From Burkholderia sp. Nafp2/4-1b (GTDB lineage: Bacteria; Pseudomonadota; Gammaproteobacteria; Burkholderiales; Burkholderiaceae): a stretch of 64,000 nt of DNA. How positions within the stretch are numbered: the first letter of the stretch is position 1; every line of letters begins with the position of its first letter. The stretch covers positions 1-64,000 of the forward strand of contig NZ_ML058602.1 of the NCBI RefSeq assembly GCF_003635165.1, in the 5' to 3' direction. Shown here in pieces: positions 49,312-58,658 of this stretch. The notes below the pieces were generated by a model. It had not been told where the DNA came from. It was given only the letters and a program-made list of their open reading frames with translations, and did no database searches. The position numbers and the translations under genes were made by a program.

Positions 49312-49572
49312 ATGAAAGAAGGCATCCACCCGAATTACCGCGAAGTCGTCTTCCAAGACATGTCGAACGGCTTCAAGTTCATCACGCGCTCGACGATCCA
49401 GACGCGTGAAACCATCGAACACGAAGGCAAGACCTACCCGCTCGCCAAGATCGAAGTGTCGTCGGAATCGCACTCGTTCTACACGGGTCAGCAAAAGATC
49501 ATGGACACGGCAGGCCGTGTCGAGAAGTTCAAGAACAAGTTCGGCGTCCGCGCCAACGGCAAGGCGAAGTAA
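49312..49572 (+). CDS. rpmE2: 50S ribosomal protein L31, type B
   Basis: 86 residues: [24 protein letters not shown] is the type B start and [15 protein letters not shown] the end. There is no cysteine at all, so this is the zinc-independent form. The ATG has AAGGAAA 6 bases upstream. It has a leader of about 115 nt if the CATAAT at 49185-49190 is its -10. In bacteria with both types, the zinc-free paralogue is often induced by zinc starvation through Zur. I see no Zur-like palindrome here, so it may be the only, constitutive L31. Confidence 0.96.
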   Translation: MKEGIHPNYREVVFQDMSNGFKFITRSTIQTRETIEHEGKTYPLAKIEVSSESHSFYTGQQKIMDTAGRVEKFKNKFGVRANGKAK

Positions 49573-49615
49573 GCTTCGCACCGATCCGGTCGTTACGACG
49601 TACCGGTACCGCACG

Positions 49616-49642
49616 AAAGGGCAGCCCAGGCTGCCCTTTTTT
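49616..49642 (+). terminator. Rho-independent terminator after rpmE2
   Basis: Stem AAAGGGCAG/CTGCCCTTT with loop CCCAGG followed by further T residues. Confidence 0.9.
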
Positions 49643-49792
49643 GTCGCCGCTCGCCGGACCATCCGCCGGCCGGCGCCCGGGTAATCGTCTGACGCGCAAC
49701 GGCCGGCGCGTCTACAATGCCGGATGCTCGAATCCGGCGCCGTCGGCGCATGACCGCACCGGCCGCCCGCTCATAACAAATCGCTCATCTGC

Positions 49793-51550
49793 ATGAAGCC
49801 TGTCGTCCGTCTCACCGCCTCCGCCACGCGCGCGCTGCCGCGCTGGCTGCTGCTCACGCTCTGCCTCGTCTACGCGGCGTTCGGCCTGTTCGGCCGCGAT
49901 CCGTGGAAGAACGAGGACGCGGCGGGCTTCGGCGTGATGTGGACGATGGCCACCGGCGGCTGGCACGACTGGCTGCTGCCGAATCTGGTCGGCAAGTTCA
50001 TCACGACCGACGGGCCGCTCGGCTACTGGCTCGGCGCGCTGTCGATCCGCGCGCTGGCGCCGTGGGTCGACGCGAGCAACGCGTCGCGCGTCGACACGGG
50101 CGTGCTGTTCTGCGTCGCCTGTGCATTCGTCTGGTACGCCGCCTACCTGCTCGGCCGGCGCGCCGAGGTGCAGCCGTTCAAATACGCATTCGGCGGTGAA
50201 CCGGAGCCGCGCGACTACGGCCGCACGCTCGCCGACGGCGCGCTGCTGGTTCTGGTCGCCTGCTTCGGGCTCGCGGAGCGCGGCCACGAAACCACGCCGC
50301 AGCTCGCGCAGTTCGCATGGATTGCGATGTTCGTCTACGGGATCGTGCGCGGCATCGACAAGCCGATGCAGGGCGCGCTGTGGTGGGGCGTCGCGCTCGG
50401 CCTCGTCGCGCTGTCCGGCAACCCGGTACTGGTCGTCGCGCTGCTCGCCGGCACGGCCGCGCTGTGGCTCGTCACGCCGGAGATGCGCAACCTGCGCCTG
50501 CCGCTGATCGGGTTGCCGCTCGCGGCCGCGATTTTCGCGCTGTGGCCGCTCGCCGCATTCCGCGCGGCGCCCGACGACGCCGCGTGGTTCTTCAACCAGT
50601 GGATCCACGGCAGCCTGATGCGCTTCTCGGGCCCGCCGACCGCGGTGCTAGGCTATGCGGCAAAGAACCTGCCGCTCTTCACGTGGCCTGCGTGGCCGCT
50701 CGCGATCTGGGCGTGGTGGAGCTGGGCCGGCATGCGCCGCCGCGCGCACATCGCGATTCCGCTGTCGGTCGTGGTGCCGCTCGTCGCGCTCGTGATCCTG
50801 CAGAGCCAGCAGTCGAACCGCATGTACATGCTGTTGCTGCCGCCGCTCGCGGTGCTCGCCACCTTCGCGCTGCCGACCCTGAAGCGCGGCGCGATCAACG
50901 CGATCGACTGGTTCGCGGTGCTGAGCTTCACGATCCTCGGCACGTTCGTGTGGCTGGTGTGGCTCGCGTCGCTCACCGGCTTCCCGCATCCGCTCGCGCG
51001 CAACCTCGCGCGCCTCGTGCCCGGCTACGAGCCGCACTTCAAGATCCTGTCGTTCGTCTGCGCGGTGATCGTCACCGTGTGCTGGTGCCTGCTCGCGCGC
51101 TGGCGCATCTCGCGCCAGCCGAAGGTGCTGTGGCGCAGCGTCGTGCTGTCGGGCGCCGGCACCACGCTGATGTGGGTGCTGCTGATGACGCTGTGGCTGC
51201 CGATCGTCAACTACGGCCGGACCTACAGCGACGTCGCGCAACAGATCGCGTCGCATCTGCCGAAGGACTACGAGTGCATCTCGCCCGTGCGGCTCGGCGA
51301 TGCGCAGATCGCGACCTTCGCGTACTTCGGCGACATGCATTTCGAATTCTCCGGCGAGTGCGACGTGATCCTGCGCCAGGACCGCGCGGACTTCGGCGAG
51401 CCGAGCGCGATGTCGAAATACGTGTGGCGTCTCGTATGGGAAGGCCGCCGCGTGGCCGACCGCGACGAGCGCTTCCGCCTGTACGAGCGCATCGAGCGGC
51501 CGGTGGCACCCGTCAAGCGCCGCGGCCCACGCCACCGGGCGGTCGATTGA
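49793..51550 (+). CDS. ArnT/PMT-like membrane glycosyltransferase (GT-C fold)
   Basis: 585 residues. A first membrane helix LLLTLCLVYAAFGLF is followed at once by GRDPWKNEDAAGFGVMW, which resembles the catalytic first periplasmic loop of ArnT and PMT family enzymes where acidic residues bind the lipid-linked sugar donor. About ten further helices follow (for example LPLIGLPLAAAIFALWPLAA), then a ~100-residue periplasmic C-terminal domain. Members transfer a sugar from an undecaprenyl carrier to lipid A or protein. The true arn operon of Burkholderia is elsewhere, so I do not call this ArnT. It ends three bases before the MATE gene and is cotranscribed. Confidence 0.85.
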   Translation: MKPVVRLTASATRALPRWLLLTLCLVYAAFGLFGRDPWKNEDAAGFGVMWTMATGGWHDWLLPNLVGKFITTDGPLGYWLGALSIRALAPWVDASNASRVDTGVLFCVACAFVWYAAYLLGRRAEVQPFKYAFGGEPEPRDYGRTLADGALLVLVACFGLAERGHETTPQLAQFAWIAMFVYGIVRGIDKPMQGALWWGVALGLVALSGNPVLVVALLAGTAALWLVTPEMRNLRLPLIGLPLAAAIFALWPLAAFRAAPDDAAWFFNQWIHGSLMRFSGPPTAVLGYAAKNLPLFTWPAWPLAIWAWWSWAGMRRRAHIAIPLSVVVPLVALVILQSQQSNRMYMLLLPPLAVLATFALPTLKRGAINAIDWFAVLSFTILGTFVWLVWLASLTGFPHPLARNLARLVPGYEPHFKILSFVCAVIVTVCWCLLARWRISRQPKVLWRSVVLSGAGTTLMWVLLMTLWLPIVNYGRTYSDVAQQIASHLPKDYECISPVRLGDAQIATFAYFGDMHFEFSGECDVILRQDRADFGEPSAMSKYVWRLVWEGRRVADRDERFRLYERIERPVAPVKRRGPRHRAVD

Positions 51551-51552
51551 CG

Positions 51553-52914
51553 ATGTTCGCCGACATCCGCCGGATCGTCGGTCTCGCGTGGCCGGTGCTC
51601 GTCGGCCAGCTCGCGATCATCGCGTTCGGCGTGATCGACACGGCGATGGTCGGCCGCTACTCGGCCATCGATCTGGCCGCGCTCGGGCTCGGTTCGTCGA
51701 TCTACGTGTCGATCTACATCGGGATGACGGGCATCCTGTCCGCGCTGCAGCCGATCACCGGGCAGCTTTACGGCGCGCGGCGCTATGCGGAGATCGGCGA
51801 GGAAGTCCGCCAGGCACTGTGGCTCGCGCTGATGCTCTCGGTGCCCGGCTTCCTGCTGCTGCATTTTCCCGAACCGCTGCTGCACCTCGCGCACGCGCCG
51901 CCCGCACTGCACGACCGCACCGTCGACTACCTGCGGATCCTGTCGTACGGCTTGCCGGCGAGCCTCGTGTTCCGCATCTACAACGCGCTGACCAACGCGG
52001 CCGGCAAGCCGCGCCTCGCGATGATCCTGCAGATCGGCGCGCTGCTGCTCAAGTTTCCGCTCAACGTGTGGTTCATCTTCGGCGGATTCGGCGTGCCGGC
52101 CCTCGGCGGCCCCGGTTGCGGGCTCGCGAGCACGCTGATCAACTGGGCGCTCGCGCTGATCGGCTTCACGCTGCTCGCGAAGCTCGACGTGTTCGCGCCG
52201 CTCGCGATCTTCTCGCGCTTTTGCTGGCCCGTATGGGCGCGCCTGAAGGCCATCCTGACGCTCGGCGTGCCGATGGGCCTGTCGTACCTGATCGAGGTCA
52301 CGTCATACACGTGCATGGCGCTCTTCATCGCGCAGTTCGGCACGACGACGCTCGCCGGCCACCAGATCGCCGGCAACATCGGCGCGGTGCTGTACATGAC
52401 GCCGCTGTCGATCGGCGTCGCGGCGTCGACGCTCGTCGCGCGCGCACTCGGCGCCGGCCGCCCTGACGAGGCGCGGCTGCTCGGCCGACACAGCGTGATG
52501 CTCGCGTGCGGGATCGCCGCCGCCTACGGCGTGCTCCTGTTCACGCTGCGCCCGCTGATCGTCAGCGGCTACACGCCGGACCCGGCCGTGGTCGCCGCCG
52601 CGCTGCCGCTGGTCGCGATCGTCACCTGCTACCACTTCTTCGACGCGCTGCAGATCACGTCCGCATTCGTGCTGCGCGCGTACAAGGTCGCGGTCGTGCC
52701 GACCGTGATCTATGCGGTCGCGCTGTGGGGCGTCGGGCTCGGCGGCGGCTACGTGCTCGGCTTCGACGTCGGCGGCATCGCGCCCGCCTGGCTGACCGGC
52801 GCGCGCGGGTTCTGGTTCGCGAACACGGTCAGCCTGATGCTCGCGGGCGCCGGGCTCGCGCTTTACCTGCGCCACGTCAGCCGCAGGCAGCTGTCCGCCA
52901 GCGCCAGCGCCTGA
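51553..52914 (+). CDS. MATE-family efflux transporter
   Basis: 453 residues, 12 hydrophobic helices in two similar halves. N-terminal IVGLAWPVLVGQLAIIAFGVIDTAMVGRYSAIDLAALGLG (key GVIDTAMVGRYS) and the second-half LIEVTSYTCMALFIAQFGTTTLAGHQIAGN (key GTTTLAGHQIAGNI) are the MATE hallmarks of the NorM group. It exports organic cations or drugs against Na+ or H+. The ATG lies two bases after the upstream glycosyltransferase stop. The pairing suggests coexpression but not a known joint function. It converges on lipA. Confidence 0.92.
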   Translation: MFADIRRIVGLAWPVLVGQLAIIAFGVIDTAMVGRYSAIDLAALGLGSSIYVSIYIGMTGILSALQPITGQLYGARRYAEIGEEVRQALWLALMLSVPGFLLLHFPEPLLHLAHAPPALHDRTVDYLRILSYGLPASLVFRIYNALTNAAGKPRLAMILQIGALLLKFPLNVWFIFGGFGVPALGGPGCGLASTLINWALALIGFTLLAKLDVFAPLAIFSRFCWPVWARLKAILTLGVPMGLSYLIEVTSYTCMALFIAQFGTTTLAGHQIAGNIGAVLYMTPLSIGVAASTLVARALGAGRPDEARLLGRHSVMLACGIAAAYGVLLFTLRPLIVSGYTPDPAVVAAALPLVAIVTCYHFFDALQITSAFVLRAYKVAVVPTVIYAVALWGVGLGGGYVLGFDVGGIAPAWLTGARGFWFANTVSLMLAGAGLALYLRHVSRRQLSASASA

Positions 52915-52929
52915 CGCCCGGCCCGCGGC

Positions 52930-53895
52930 CTACGCGTCGGCCAGCACGTCGGCCGCGTGATACGACGATCGCACGAGCGGCCCCGCCACGACTTCCCTGA
53001 AACCGAGCGCCAGCCCCTCGTCGCGCCACGCGGCGAATGCATCCGGGCTCACGTAGCGCCGTACCGGCAGGTGGTGTTCGGACGGCGCGAGATACTGGCC
53101 GAGCGTCAGCACGTCGACCTCGTGCGCACGCAGGTCGCGCAACGTGTCCCGCACCTCGTCGTCCCGTTCGCCGAGCCCGAGCATCAAGCCCGATTTCGTC
53201 ACGAGCGTCGGCCGCGCGGCCTTAGCCTGCGCGAGCAGTTCGAGCGAGCCGCGGTAGTCGGCGCCCGGCCGCGCGGCCCGGTACAGCGACGGTACCGTCT
53301 CGATGTTGTGGTTGAACACATCGGGCCATGCCACCGACAATGCGTCGAGCGCACGCGGAACGCGGCCGCGGAAATCGGGCGTCAGCACCTCGACGCCGAT
53401 GCCCGGCACGCTCGCGCGCACCGCCGCGATGCAGGCCGCGAAATGCGCGGCGCCGCCGTCGCGCAGGTCGTCGCGATCGACCGACGTGATCACGACGTAG
53501 CGCAGCCCGAGCGCCGCGACCGCGTCGGCGAGCCGCGCGGGCTCGTCCGGATCGAGCGGCTCGGGACGGCCGTGCGCGACGTCGCAGAACGGGCAGCGCC
53601 GCGTGCACAGGCCGCCCATGATCATGAAGGTCGCGGTGCGCTGCGCGAAGCATTCGCCGATGTTCGGGCACATCGCTTCCTCGCAGACGGAATGCAGCCG
53701 GTGATCGCGCAGCACGGCCGCCATGTCGGCGACCGCCCCGCTCATCATCGGCCGCGCCCGCAGCCACGGCGGCTTCGGCAGCGCCGCGTCGCCCGCCGGC
53801 TCGACGCGCACCGGAATGCGCGCGAGCTTGTCGCGGCTTCTCGCGCCCGGCTGGCCGAGTGCGGTGAGGCTGGGTCGTTCGAGCGCGGCGGCCAT
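52930..53895 (-). CDS. lipA: Lipoyl synthase, aco-operon copy
   Basis: Radical SAM enzyme that inserts two sulfurs into octanoyl groups on carrier proteins. 321 residues. The auxiliary cluster motif [12 protein letters not shown] (Cx4Cx5C) lies near 75-86, the radical SAM motif CTRRCPFC follows, and RSSYHA near the C-terminus contains the conserved RSSY serine that ligates the auxiliary cluster. It begins two bases after the acoC stop and is the last gene of the aco run. A main lipA next to lipB is expected elsewhere; this one is probably dedicated to lipoylating AcoC. That is inferred from position only. Confidence 0.95.
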   Translation of the reverse strand: MAAALERPSLTALGQPGARSRDKLARIPVRVEPAGDAALPKPPWLRARPMMSGAVADMAAVLRDHRLHSVCEEAMCPNIGECFAQRTATFMIMGGLCTRRCPFCDVAHGRPEPLDPDEPARLADAVAALGLRYVVITSVDRDDLRDGGAAHFAACIAAVRASVPGIGVEVLTPDFRGRVPRALDALSVAWPDVFNHNIETVPSLYRAARPGADYRGSLELLAQAKAARPTLVTKSGLMLGLGERDDEVRDTLRDLRAHEVDVLTLGQYLAPSEHHLPVRRYVSPDAFAAWRDEGLALGFREVVAGPLVRSSYHAADVLADA

Positions 53896-53897
53896 CG

Positions 53898-55013
53898 TCA
53901 GTCTCCGAGGAAGGCGACGATCAGGCGGTTCACGTCGGCAGCCGCCTCCATCTGCACCATATGACCGCTGCCGGCGATCACCTCGGCGCGCACGCCGTCC
54001 GGCAAGCCCTGCGCATGCTGCGCGGGAATCACCTGGTCGCGCTCGCCCCAGATCACGAGCGTGCGCGGCGCGAGCGACGCGACGCGCTCGCGGAACACGC
54101 GCCGCTGGGTCGCGCCGTCGAACGCGGCGTTCGCGATCTTCTCCAGCGCGGCCTGCACGCCTTCGAGCCGCTTGTACTTGACGAGGTCCTCGACCAGTTG
54201 CCGCGTGACGAGCGCGTGGTCGGCGAACAGCGCGCCGAGGTGCGGCTTCAGCGTGTTGCGGCTGTTGCCGGCGACGAAGCCGTCGATGTAGTCGCGGTTG
54301 ATGTCGGCGCCGAGCCCGGCGCTCGCGATCAGCGTCAGCGACGCCACGCGTTCCGGTGCGCGCTCCGCCGCCGCCATCGCGACCGCGCCGCCCATCGAAT
54401 GACCGATCATGTGGGCGCGATCGATGTGCTGCGCGTCGAGCAGCGCGAGCACCGCGTCGGCCAGCTCGTCGAGGCTGCCGGTGTCGACCGCCTTGGCCGA
54501 CTCGCCGTGCCCCGGCAGATCAAGTGCCCACACTGGCCGGTGCGCGGCGAGCTCTGCGTGGTTGAAGAGCCAGTTGTTCAGGTCGCCGCCGAAGCCGTGA
54601 ATCAGCACGGCAGGCGTGCCCGAACCCTCTCCCAGCTTCAGGAACCGCAGCGTGCGTCCGCCGATCTGCGCCTTCTCGGGCTGCGGGCCGGCCGCGTCGT
54701 CGGTCGCCGCGTCCGGCACGAAATCGCGCTGGAATTCGGCGATCGCCGCATCGATGTCGGCATCGCTGGCCTCGGCCGCGGCCACCACCCCGAGCAGCGC
54801 GCCGACCGGCAACGTGTCGCCCTCCTGCGCGACCTGCCGGCGCAACGTGCCGTCGAACGCGCACTCGACCCCCGACGAGATCTTGTCGGTCTCGACGTCG
54901 AGCACCTCGTCGCCCTTCGTCACGCGCTCGCCGATTGCCTTCAGCCAGCCGTTGACCTGCCCCTGCTCCATCGACAGCCCCCACTTGGGCATCGTGATCA
55001 TGTGAATCGACAT
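53898..55013 (-). CDS. acoC: Acetoin dehydrogenase E2, lipoyl domain fused to alpha/beta hydrolase (AcoC)
   Basis: Dihydrolipoyl acetyltransferase of the acetoin dehydrogenase complex. 371 residues from ATG 55013, five bases after the acoB stop. The N-terminal lipoyl domain [20 protein letters not shown] has its lipoylated lysine in DVETDK at residue 44. From about residue 115 comes an alpha/beta-hydrolase fold ([17 protein letters not shown], nucleophile box GHSMGG, then [13 protein letters not shown] with the catalytic His) instead of the usual E2 acyltransferase domain. This is the known AcoC architecture. It hands the acetyl group to CoA. Confidence 0.95.
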   Translation of the reverse strand: MSIHMITMPKWGLSMEQGQVNGWLKAIGERVTKGDEVLDVETDKISSGVECAFDGTLRRQVAQEGDTLPVGALLGVVAAAEASDADIDAAIAEFQRDFVPDAATDDAAGPQPEKAQIGGRTLRFLKLGEGSGTPAVLIHGFGGDLNNWLFNHAELAAHRPVWALDLPGHGESAKAVDTGSLDELADAVLALLDAQHIDRAHMIGHSMGGAVAMAAAERAPERVASLTLIASAGLGADINRDYIDGFVAGNSRNTLKPHLGALFADHALVTRQLVEDLVKYKRLEGVQAALEKIANAAFDGATQRRVFRERVASLAPRTLVIWGERDQVIPAQHAQGLPDGVRAEVIAGSGHMVQMEAAADVNRLIVAFLGD

Positions 55014-55017
55014 CGTG

Positions 55018-56022
55018 TCAGCTCCTCGTCTTGAGTACCGCCTGCGCGATCGCATCGGCGGACGGGATGTACAGGTCTTCCAGCACGCCGGCGAACGGCG
55101 CGGGCGTGTGCGGCGCGGTCACGAGCTCGATCGGCGCTTTCAGCGAATGGAACGCGCGCTGCGCGACGAGCGCGGCGATGTCGGTCGCGATCGAGCAGCG
55201 CGGGTTCGCCTCGTCGACCACCACGACGCGCCCGGTGCGCTCCGCGCTTTCGAGGATCGTTTCCTCGTCGAGCGGCGACGTCGTGCGCAGGTCGATCACG
55301 TCGACGTGGATGCCGTCCTTCGCGAGCTTCGCGGCCGCGTCGGTCGCGAGATGCACCATGCGGCCGTACGTGACGATCGTCGCGTCGTCGCCTTCGCGCA
55401 CGACGTTCGCCTCGCCGAACGGAATCGCATAGGATTCCTCAGGCACGTCGCCCTCGCGCGTGTACAGCAGCTTGTGTTCGAGGAAGATCACGGGGTCGTT
55501 GTCGCGGATCGACTGGATCAGCAGCCCCTTCGCGTCGTACGGCGTCGACGGGCACACGACCTTCAGCCCCGGGATATGCGTAAACAGCGACGTGAGCATC
55601 TGCGAATGCTGCGCGGCCGCGCGCAGGCCTGCGCCGTACATCGCGCGAATCACCACCGGCGTCACGGCCTTGCCGCCGAACATGTAGCGGAATTTCGCGG
55701 CCTGGTTGAAGATCTGGTCGAAGCACACGCCCATGAAATCGATGAACATCAGTTCCGCGACGGGCCGCATCCCGCACGCGGCCGCGCCGACCGCCGCGCC
55801 GATGTAGCCGCCCTCCGACAGCGGCGTATCGAGCACGCGGCCCGGAAACTTGTGGAACAGCCCCTTCGTCACGCCGAGCACGCCGCCCCACGCGTCGTCC
55901 TCGCCCGGTGCGCCCGCGCCGCCTGCGTTGTCCTCGCCCATCACGATCACGCTGTCGTCGCGCGCCATTTCCTGCGCGAGCGCCTCGTTGATCGCCTGCG
56001 AATAAGTGATCTTCCTTGCCAT
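55018..56022 (-). CDS. acoB: Acetoin dehydrogenase E1 component, beta subunit
   Basis: With AcoA cleaves acetoin via thiamine diphosphate. 334 residues: N-terminal KITYSQAINEALAQEMARDDSVIVMGEDN, key MGEDNAGGAGAPGEDDAWGG, and the PFLDTPLSE-like segment RVLDTPLSEGGYIGAAVGAAACGMRP (key DTPLSEGGYIG). The C-terminal transketolase-like domain (VDVIDLRTTSPLDEETI) follows. A GGAGAC ribosome site precedes the ATG. It lies 86 bp downstream of acoA. Confidence 0.95.
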   Translation of the reverse strand: MARKITYSQAINEALAQEMARDDSVIVMGEDNAGGAGAPGEDDAWGGVLGVTKGLFHKFPGRVLDTPLSEGGYIGAAVGAAACGMRPVAELMFIDFMGVCFDQIFNQAAKFRYMFGGKAVTPVVIRAMYGAGLRAAAQHSQMLTSLFTHIPGLKVVCPSTPYDAKGLLIQSIRDNDPVIFLEHKLLYTREGDVPEESYAIPFGEANVVREGDDATIVTYGRMVHLATDAAAKLAKDGIHVDVIDLRTTSPLDEETILESAERTGRVVVVDEANPRCSIATDIAALVAQRAFHSLKAPIELVTAPHTPAPFAGVLEDLYIPSADAIAQAVLKTRS

Positions 56023-56108
56023 GTCTGTCTCCTGGTATGTTCGGTTCGCCGTGCCGACCGTACGGACCCTGCCGGCTGCCGGCGCTGGCTGCTTGTGTCA
56101 GATCGCGT

Positions 56109-57092
56109 TCACGGGTACGACACGTACACGTCGGCCAGCAGGTCGGCCGCGTCCGGCAGCGGCGCGGCCTTCGCCTGCGCGACGGCGTCGTCGATCAGCG
56201 CCTTCACCTGCGCGTCGACGGCACGCAGCTCGTCGGTCGTCAATGCCTCGGCGCGCACCACTCGCTTTTCGAAATGCTTCAGGCAGTCCTTCTCGTCGCG
56301 CAGCTTCTGCACTTCGCCCGGCGCGCGGTAGGTCTGCGCATCGCCTTCGAAGTGACCGAAATAGCGCGTGAACTTCACCTCGACGAGCGTCGGGCCACCG
56401 CCGTTGCGCGCACGCGCGACCGCTTCGCCGAGCGCCTCGTGCACCGCGAAGAAGTCGAAGCCGTCGACGATCACGCCGGGCATCCCGAAGCCGTTCGCGC
56501 GATCGGCAATGTTGTCGGTCGCGACCGACCAGCTCGACGACGTCGCTTCCGCATAGCCGTTGTTTTCGGCGACGAAGATCGCCGGCAGCCGCCACACCGA
56601 CGCGAGGTTCATCGATTCGAAGATCACGCCCTGGTTCGATGCGCCGTCGCCGAAGAAGCACACGCCGACGCCGCCGGTCTTCTTGTGCTTGGCCGCGAGC
56701 GCCGCGCCGCACACGAGCGGGCCGCCGGCGCCGACGATGCCGTTCGCGCCGAGCATCCCCATCGCGAGGTCGGCGATGTGCATCGAGCCACCCTTGCCGT
56801 GACAGACGCCCGTCTTCTTGCCGTAGATCTCGGCCATCATCCCGTGCACGTCGACGCCTTTCGCGATGCAGTGGCCGTGGCCGCGGTGCGTGGTGGCGAC
56901 GTAGTCCTGGAGGCCGAGGTGCAGCATCGTGCCGACCGCGGACGCCTCCTCGCCCGCATACAGGTGAACGAAGCCGGGGATTTCGCCGGTCGCGAACTCG
57001 ACGTGCAGGCGCTCCTCGAATTCGCGGATCGTGCGCATCAGCCGGTAGGCGTCCAGCAGCGTGTTCCTGCTGAGCTGTGTCGAAACGGTCAT
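56109..57092 (-). CDS. acoA: Acetoin dehydrogenase E1 component, alpha subunit
   Basis: Thiamine diphosphate-dependent E1 alpha. 327 residues. The TPP motif is GDGASNQGVIFESMNLASVW with the later NNGYAEAT (GDG...NN), and THRGHGHCIAKGV and CHGKGGSMHIADL are standard E1-alpha segments. The C-terminus ends LLADVYVSYP. It is separated from acoX by 63 bp and has GGAGAC upstream of its ATG. The gene order acoX-acoA-acoB-acoC tells it apart from pyruvate or branched-chain E1. Confidence 0.95.
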   Translation of the reverse strand: MTVSTQLSRNTLLDAYRLMRTIREFEERLHVEFATGEIPGFVHLYAGEEASAVGTMLHLGLQDYVATTHRGHGHCIAKGVDVHGMMAEIYGKKTGVCHGKGGSMHIADLAMGMLGANGIVGAGGPLVCGAALAAKHKKTGGVGVCFFGDGASNQGVIFESMNLASVWRLPAIFVAENNGYAEATSSSWSVATDNIADRANGFGMPGVIVDGFDFFAVHEALGEAVARARNGGGPTLVEVKFTRYFGHFEGDAQTYRAPGEVQKLRDEKDCLKHFEKRVVRAEALTTDELRAVDAQVKALIDDAVAQAKAAPLPDAADLLADVYVSYP

Positions 57093-57155
57093 GTGTGTCT
57101 CCTGGATAGGTCTGACTGCGAATGCCGCCGCGGCTCGGCCCCGGCGGCGGATAAA

Positions 57156-58226
57156 TCAGAAGCGCCACGCGCCGGCGTCGCGCAACAACTGCCGCGACGC
57201 TGCATAGCGCAGCGTCCTGCCGACATCGACGGTCAACGGACCGCGCCAGTCGAGCGCGATCTCGTAGCGCTCGCCGCGCGCGACCTCGATCTCGCGCTCG
57301 CCGTCGAACGCGAGCGTGCCGTGCTCGAACGGGATCGTCTGCCACGCGTCCGGTTCGAGCCGCTCGCAGCCGCGCATCACGACGCGATCGACGCGCCCCG
57401 GCGCGATCGGCGCGACCAGCGGCGTGCCGGCCGCCCTCCCGGCCGTGCTGCCGTCGGTGGCGAAGCGCATCGCGAGCCCGTGCGGCGCGCTGCGCTCGAG
57501 CGGCGCCCATGCGCCGCCGAGCGCGGACAGCCCGATGCCGTCCGGCTCCGCGAAGGTCAGGTAGAGCGTGTCGATGTCGTCGGGCCCGGAGATCGCGCGT
57601 GCACCGATGAAACGCTGGCGCGCCGCGCACACGTCGACGAGCGCGATCTCCTCGCGCCCCGCGTTCGCGCCCGCGACGCAGCGCACGACGAGCCGCTTGT
57701 TGCGCGTGAACGCGACCTCGGCCGGCACGGCGCCGGTCGCGGCGAGTCCCGCCGCGATGCCCGCGACGGTCGCCTCGCGATGCTCGGGAAACGCGTTGTT
57801 GGTACCGGTCGAGAGCGCGACGAGCGGAGTCGCGCCGCAATGCGCGGCGACCGCGCGGTGGGTGCCGTCGCCGCCGAGCACGACGATCAGCGCGGCTTCC
57901 GTCCGGTGCATGTACGCGGCGCCGGCCTGCGTGTCGGCGACCGTATCCGAGATCGGCAGATCGACGAATTCGACGTCGGGCCAGCGTTCGTGCGGCGCGA
58001 CCGCACGATGCGTGTCGAGCGCACGCATCAGCAGCGTCGCGATGCCGGTCTTGTCGCGCAGCGTCAGCACGCGCTCGACGCCCATCGCGCCGAGACCGGC
58101 GAGCAGGCGCACGACCATGTTGGCCTTCTCCGCCGTCGGGAACACGGATGCATGCGTCGTCAGGCGGCGAATGTCGCGTCCCGATGCGGGGTTCGCGATC
58201 ACACCGACGGTCACGGGCGTCGTCAC
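57156..58226 (-). CDS. acoX: AcoX, NAD-kinase-like protein of the acetoin operon
   Basis: Conserved in aco operons; ATP-NAD kinase-like fold, biochemical role not settled. 356 residues from GTG 58226, chosen because GGAG lies 8 bases upstream and the protein start TPVTVGVIANPASGRDIRRL is canonical. The kinase motif is LIVVLGGDGTHRAVA near residue 100-115, then STGTNNAFPEHREA, the equivalent of the NAD-kinase GTxN loop. Longer frames to 58601 would cover the sigma-54 promoter and are rejected. It is the first gene after the sigma-54 promoter. Confidence 0.9.
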   Translation of the reverse strand: MTTPVTVGVIANPASGRDIRRLTTHASVFPTAEKANMVVRLLAGLGAMGVERVLTLRDKTGIATLLMRALDTHRAVAPHERWPDVEFVDLPISDTVADTQAGAAYMHRTEAALIVVLGGDGTHRAVAAHCGATPLVALSTGTNNAFPEHREATVAGIAAGLAATGAVPAEVAFTRNKRLVVRCVAGANAGREEIALVDVCAARQRFIGARAISGPDDIDTLYLTFAEPDGIGLSALGGAWAPLERSAPHGLAMRFATDGSTAGRAAGTPLVAPIAPGRVDRVVMRGCERLEPDAWQTIPFEHGTLAFDGEREIEVARGERYEIALDWRGPLTVDVGRTLRYAASRQLLRDAGAWRF

Positions 58227-58347
58227 GGGCTTGTCTCCATCCAGTGGACCGGCGCTCGCACGCCGGCCCTGCATGTGTCGTCCGCCGTCATCGAGGGCAG
58301 CGGATCGTCGTCGCCGACGCGATCGCGCCGGACTTGCCCGTGATATC

Positions 58348-58363
58348 TGCAAGCGGCGTGCCA
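58348..58363 (-). promoter_or_regulatory. Sigma-54 (-24/-12) promoter of the acoXABC-lipA operon
   Basis: Read leftward, TGGCAC, GCCGC, TTGCA: an exact match to the TGGCAC-N5-TTGCW consensus. It lies about 122 bp upstream of the acoX start and faces the operon, in agreement with a sigma-54 activator (acoR) next door. Confidence 0.9.
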
Positions 58364-58609
58364 CCGTGGGTGCAACGGCCGCGAAACCCGCGTACGGACT
58401 GGCTTGGCGGGTGCGCCGATCCGCTGCGCCCGCTGCCGTGATGGCCCACGGCCTCGCGAAACCGCTCGCGCGTCTCACCCCGGCGAATGCGTTGCGCGCC
58501 TGTTTTCGCACGTCGATTCGCATCGCGATCGGGCCGACAAGCCATGCGCATCGCGGCTTGGCGCGCGTCGCCGTGCGCCGGAGCGTCGTCGCGCCCGTCA
58601 CGTCCGCCC

Positions 58610-58658
58610 GTCTCAGGCCCGCGAGACCGGGTGAGATGGCGCTGAGACGAACGTCTCA
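58610..58658. promoter_or_regulatory. Candidate AcoR upstream activating sequence
   Basis: A perfect inverted repeat TGAGAC-GAAC-GTCTCA lies at 58643-58658. A second, looser GTCTC...GAGAC pair lies at 58610-58627 and a related TGAGAT at 58632-58637. The sites are 250-310 bp upstream of the -24/-12 element, suiting DNA-looping activation, and about 95-140 bp upstream of acoR, so could also autoregulate it. Confidence 0.55.

Noticed and set aside
56016-58343. 775-codon plus-strand frame opposite acoA-acoX
   Set aside because: Antisense to two recognised enzymes and reaching into the sigma-54 promoter region.
58227-58601. Longer N-terminus for AcoX
   Set aside because: Would place the exact sigma-54 promoter inside the coding sequence; GTG 58226 has a good SD and matches the family start.
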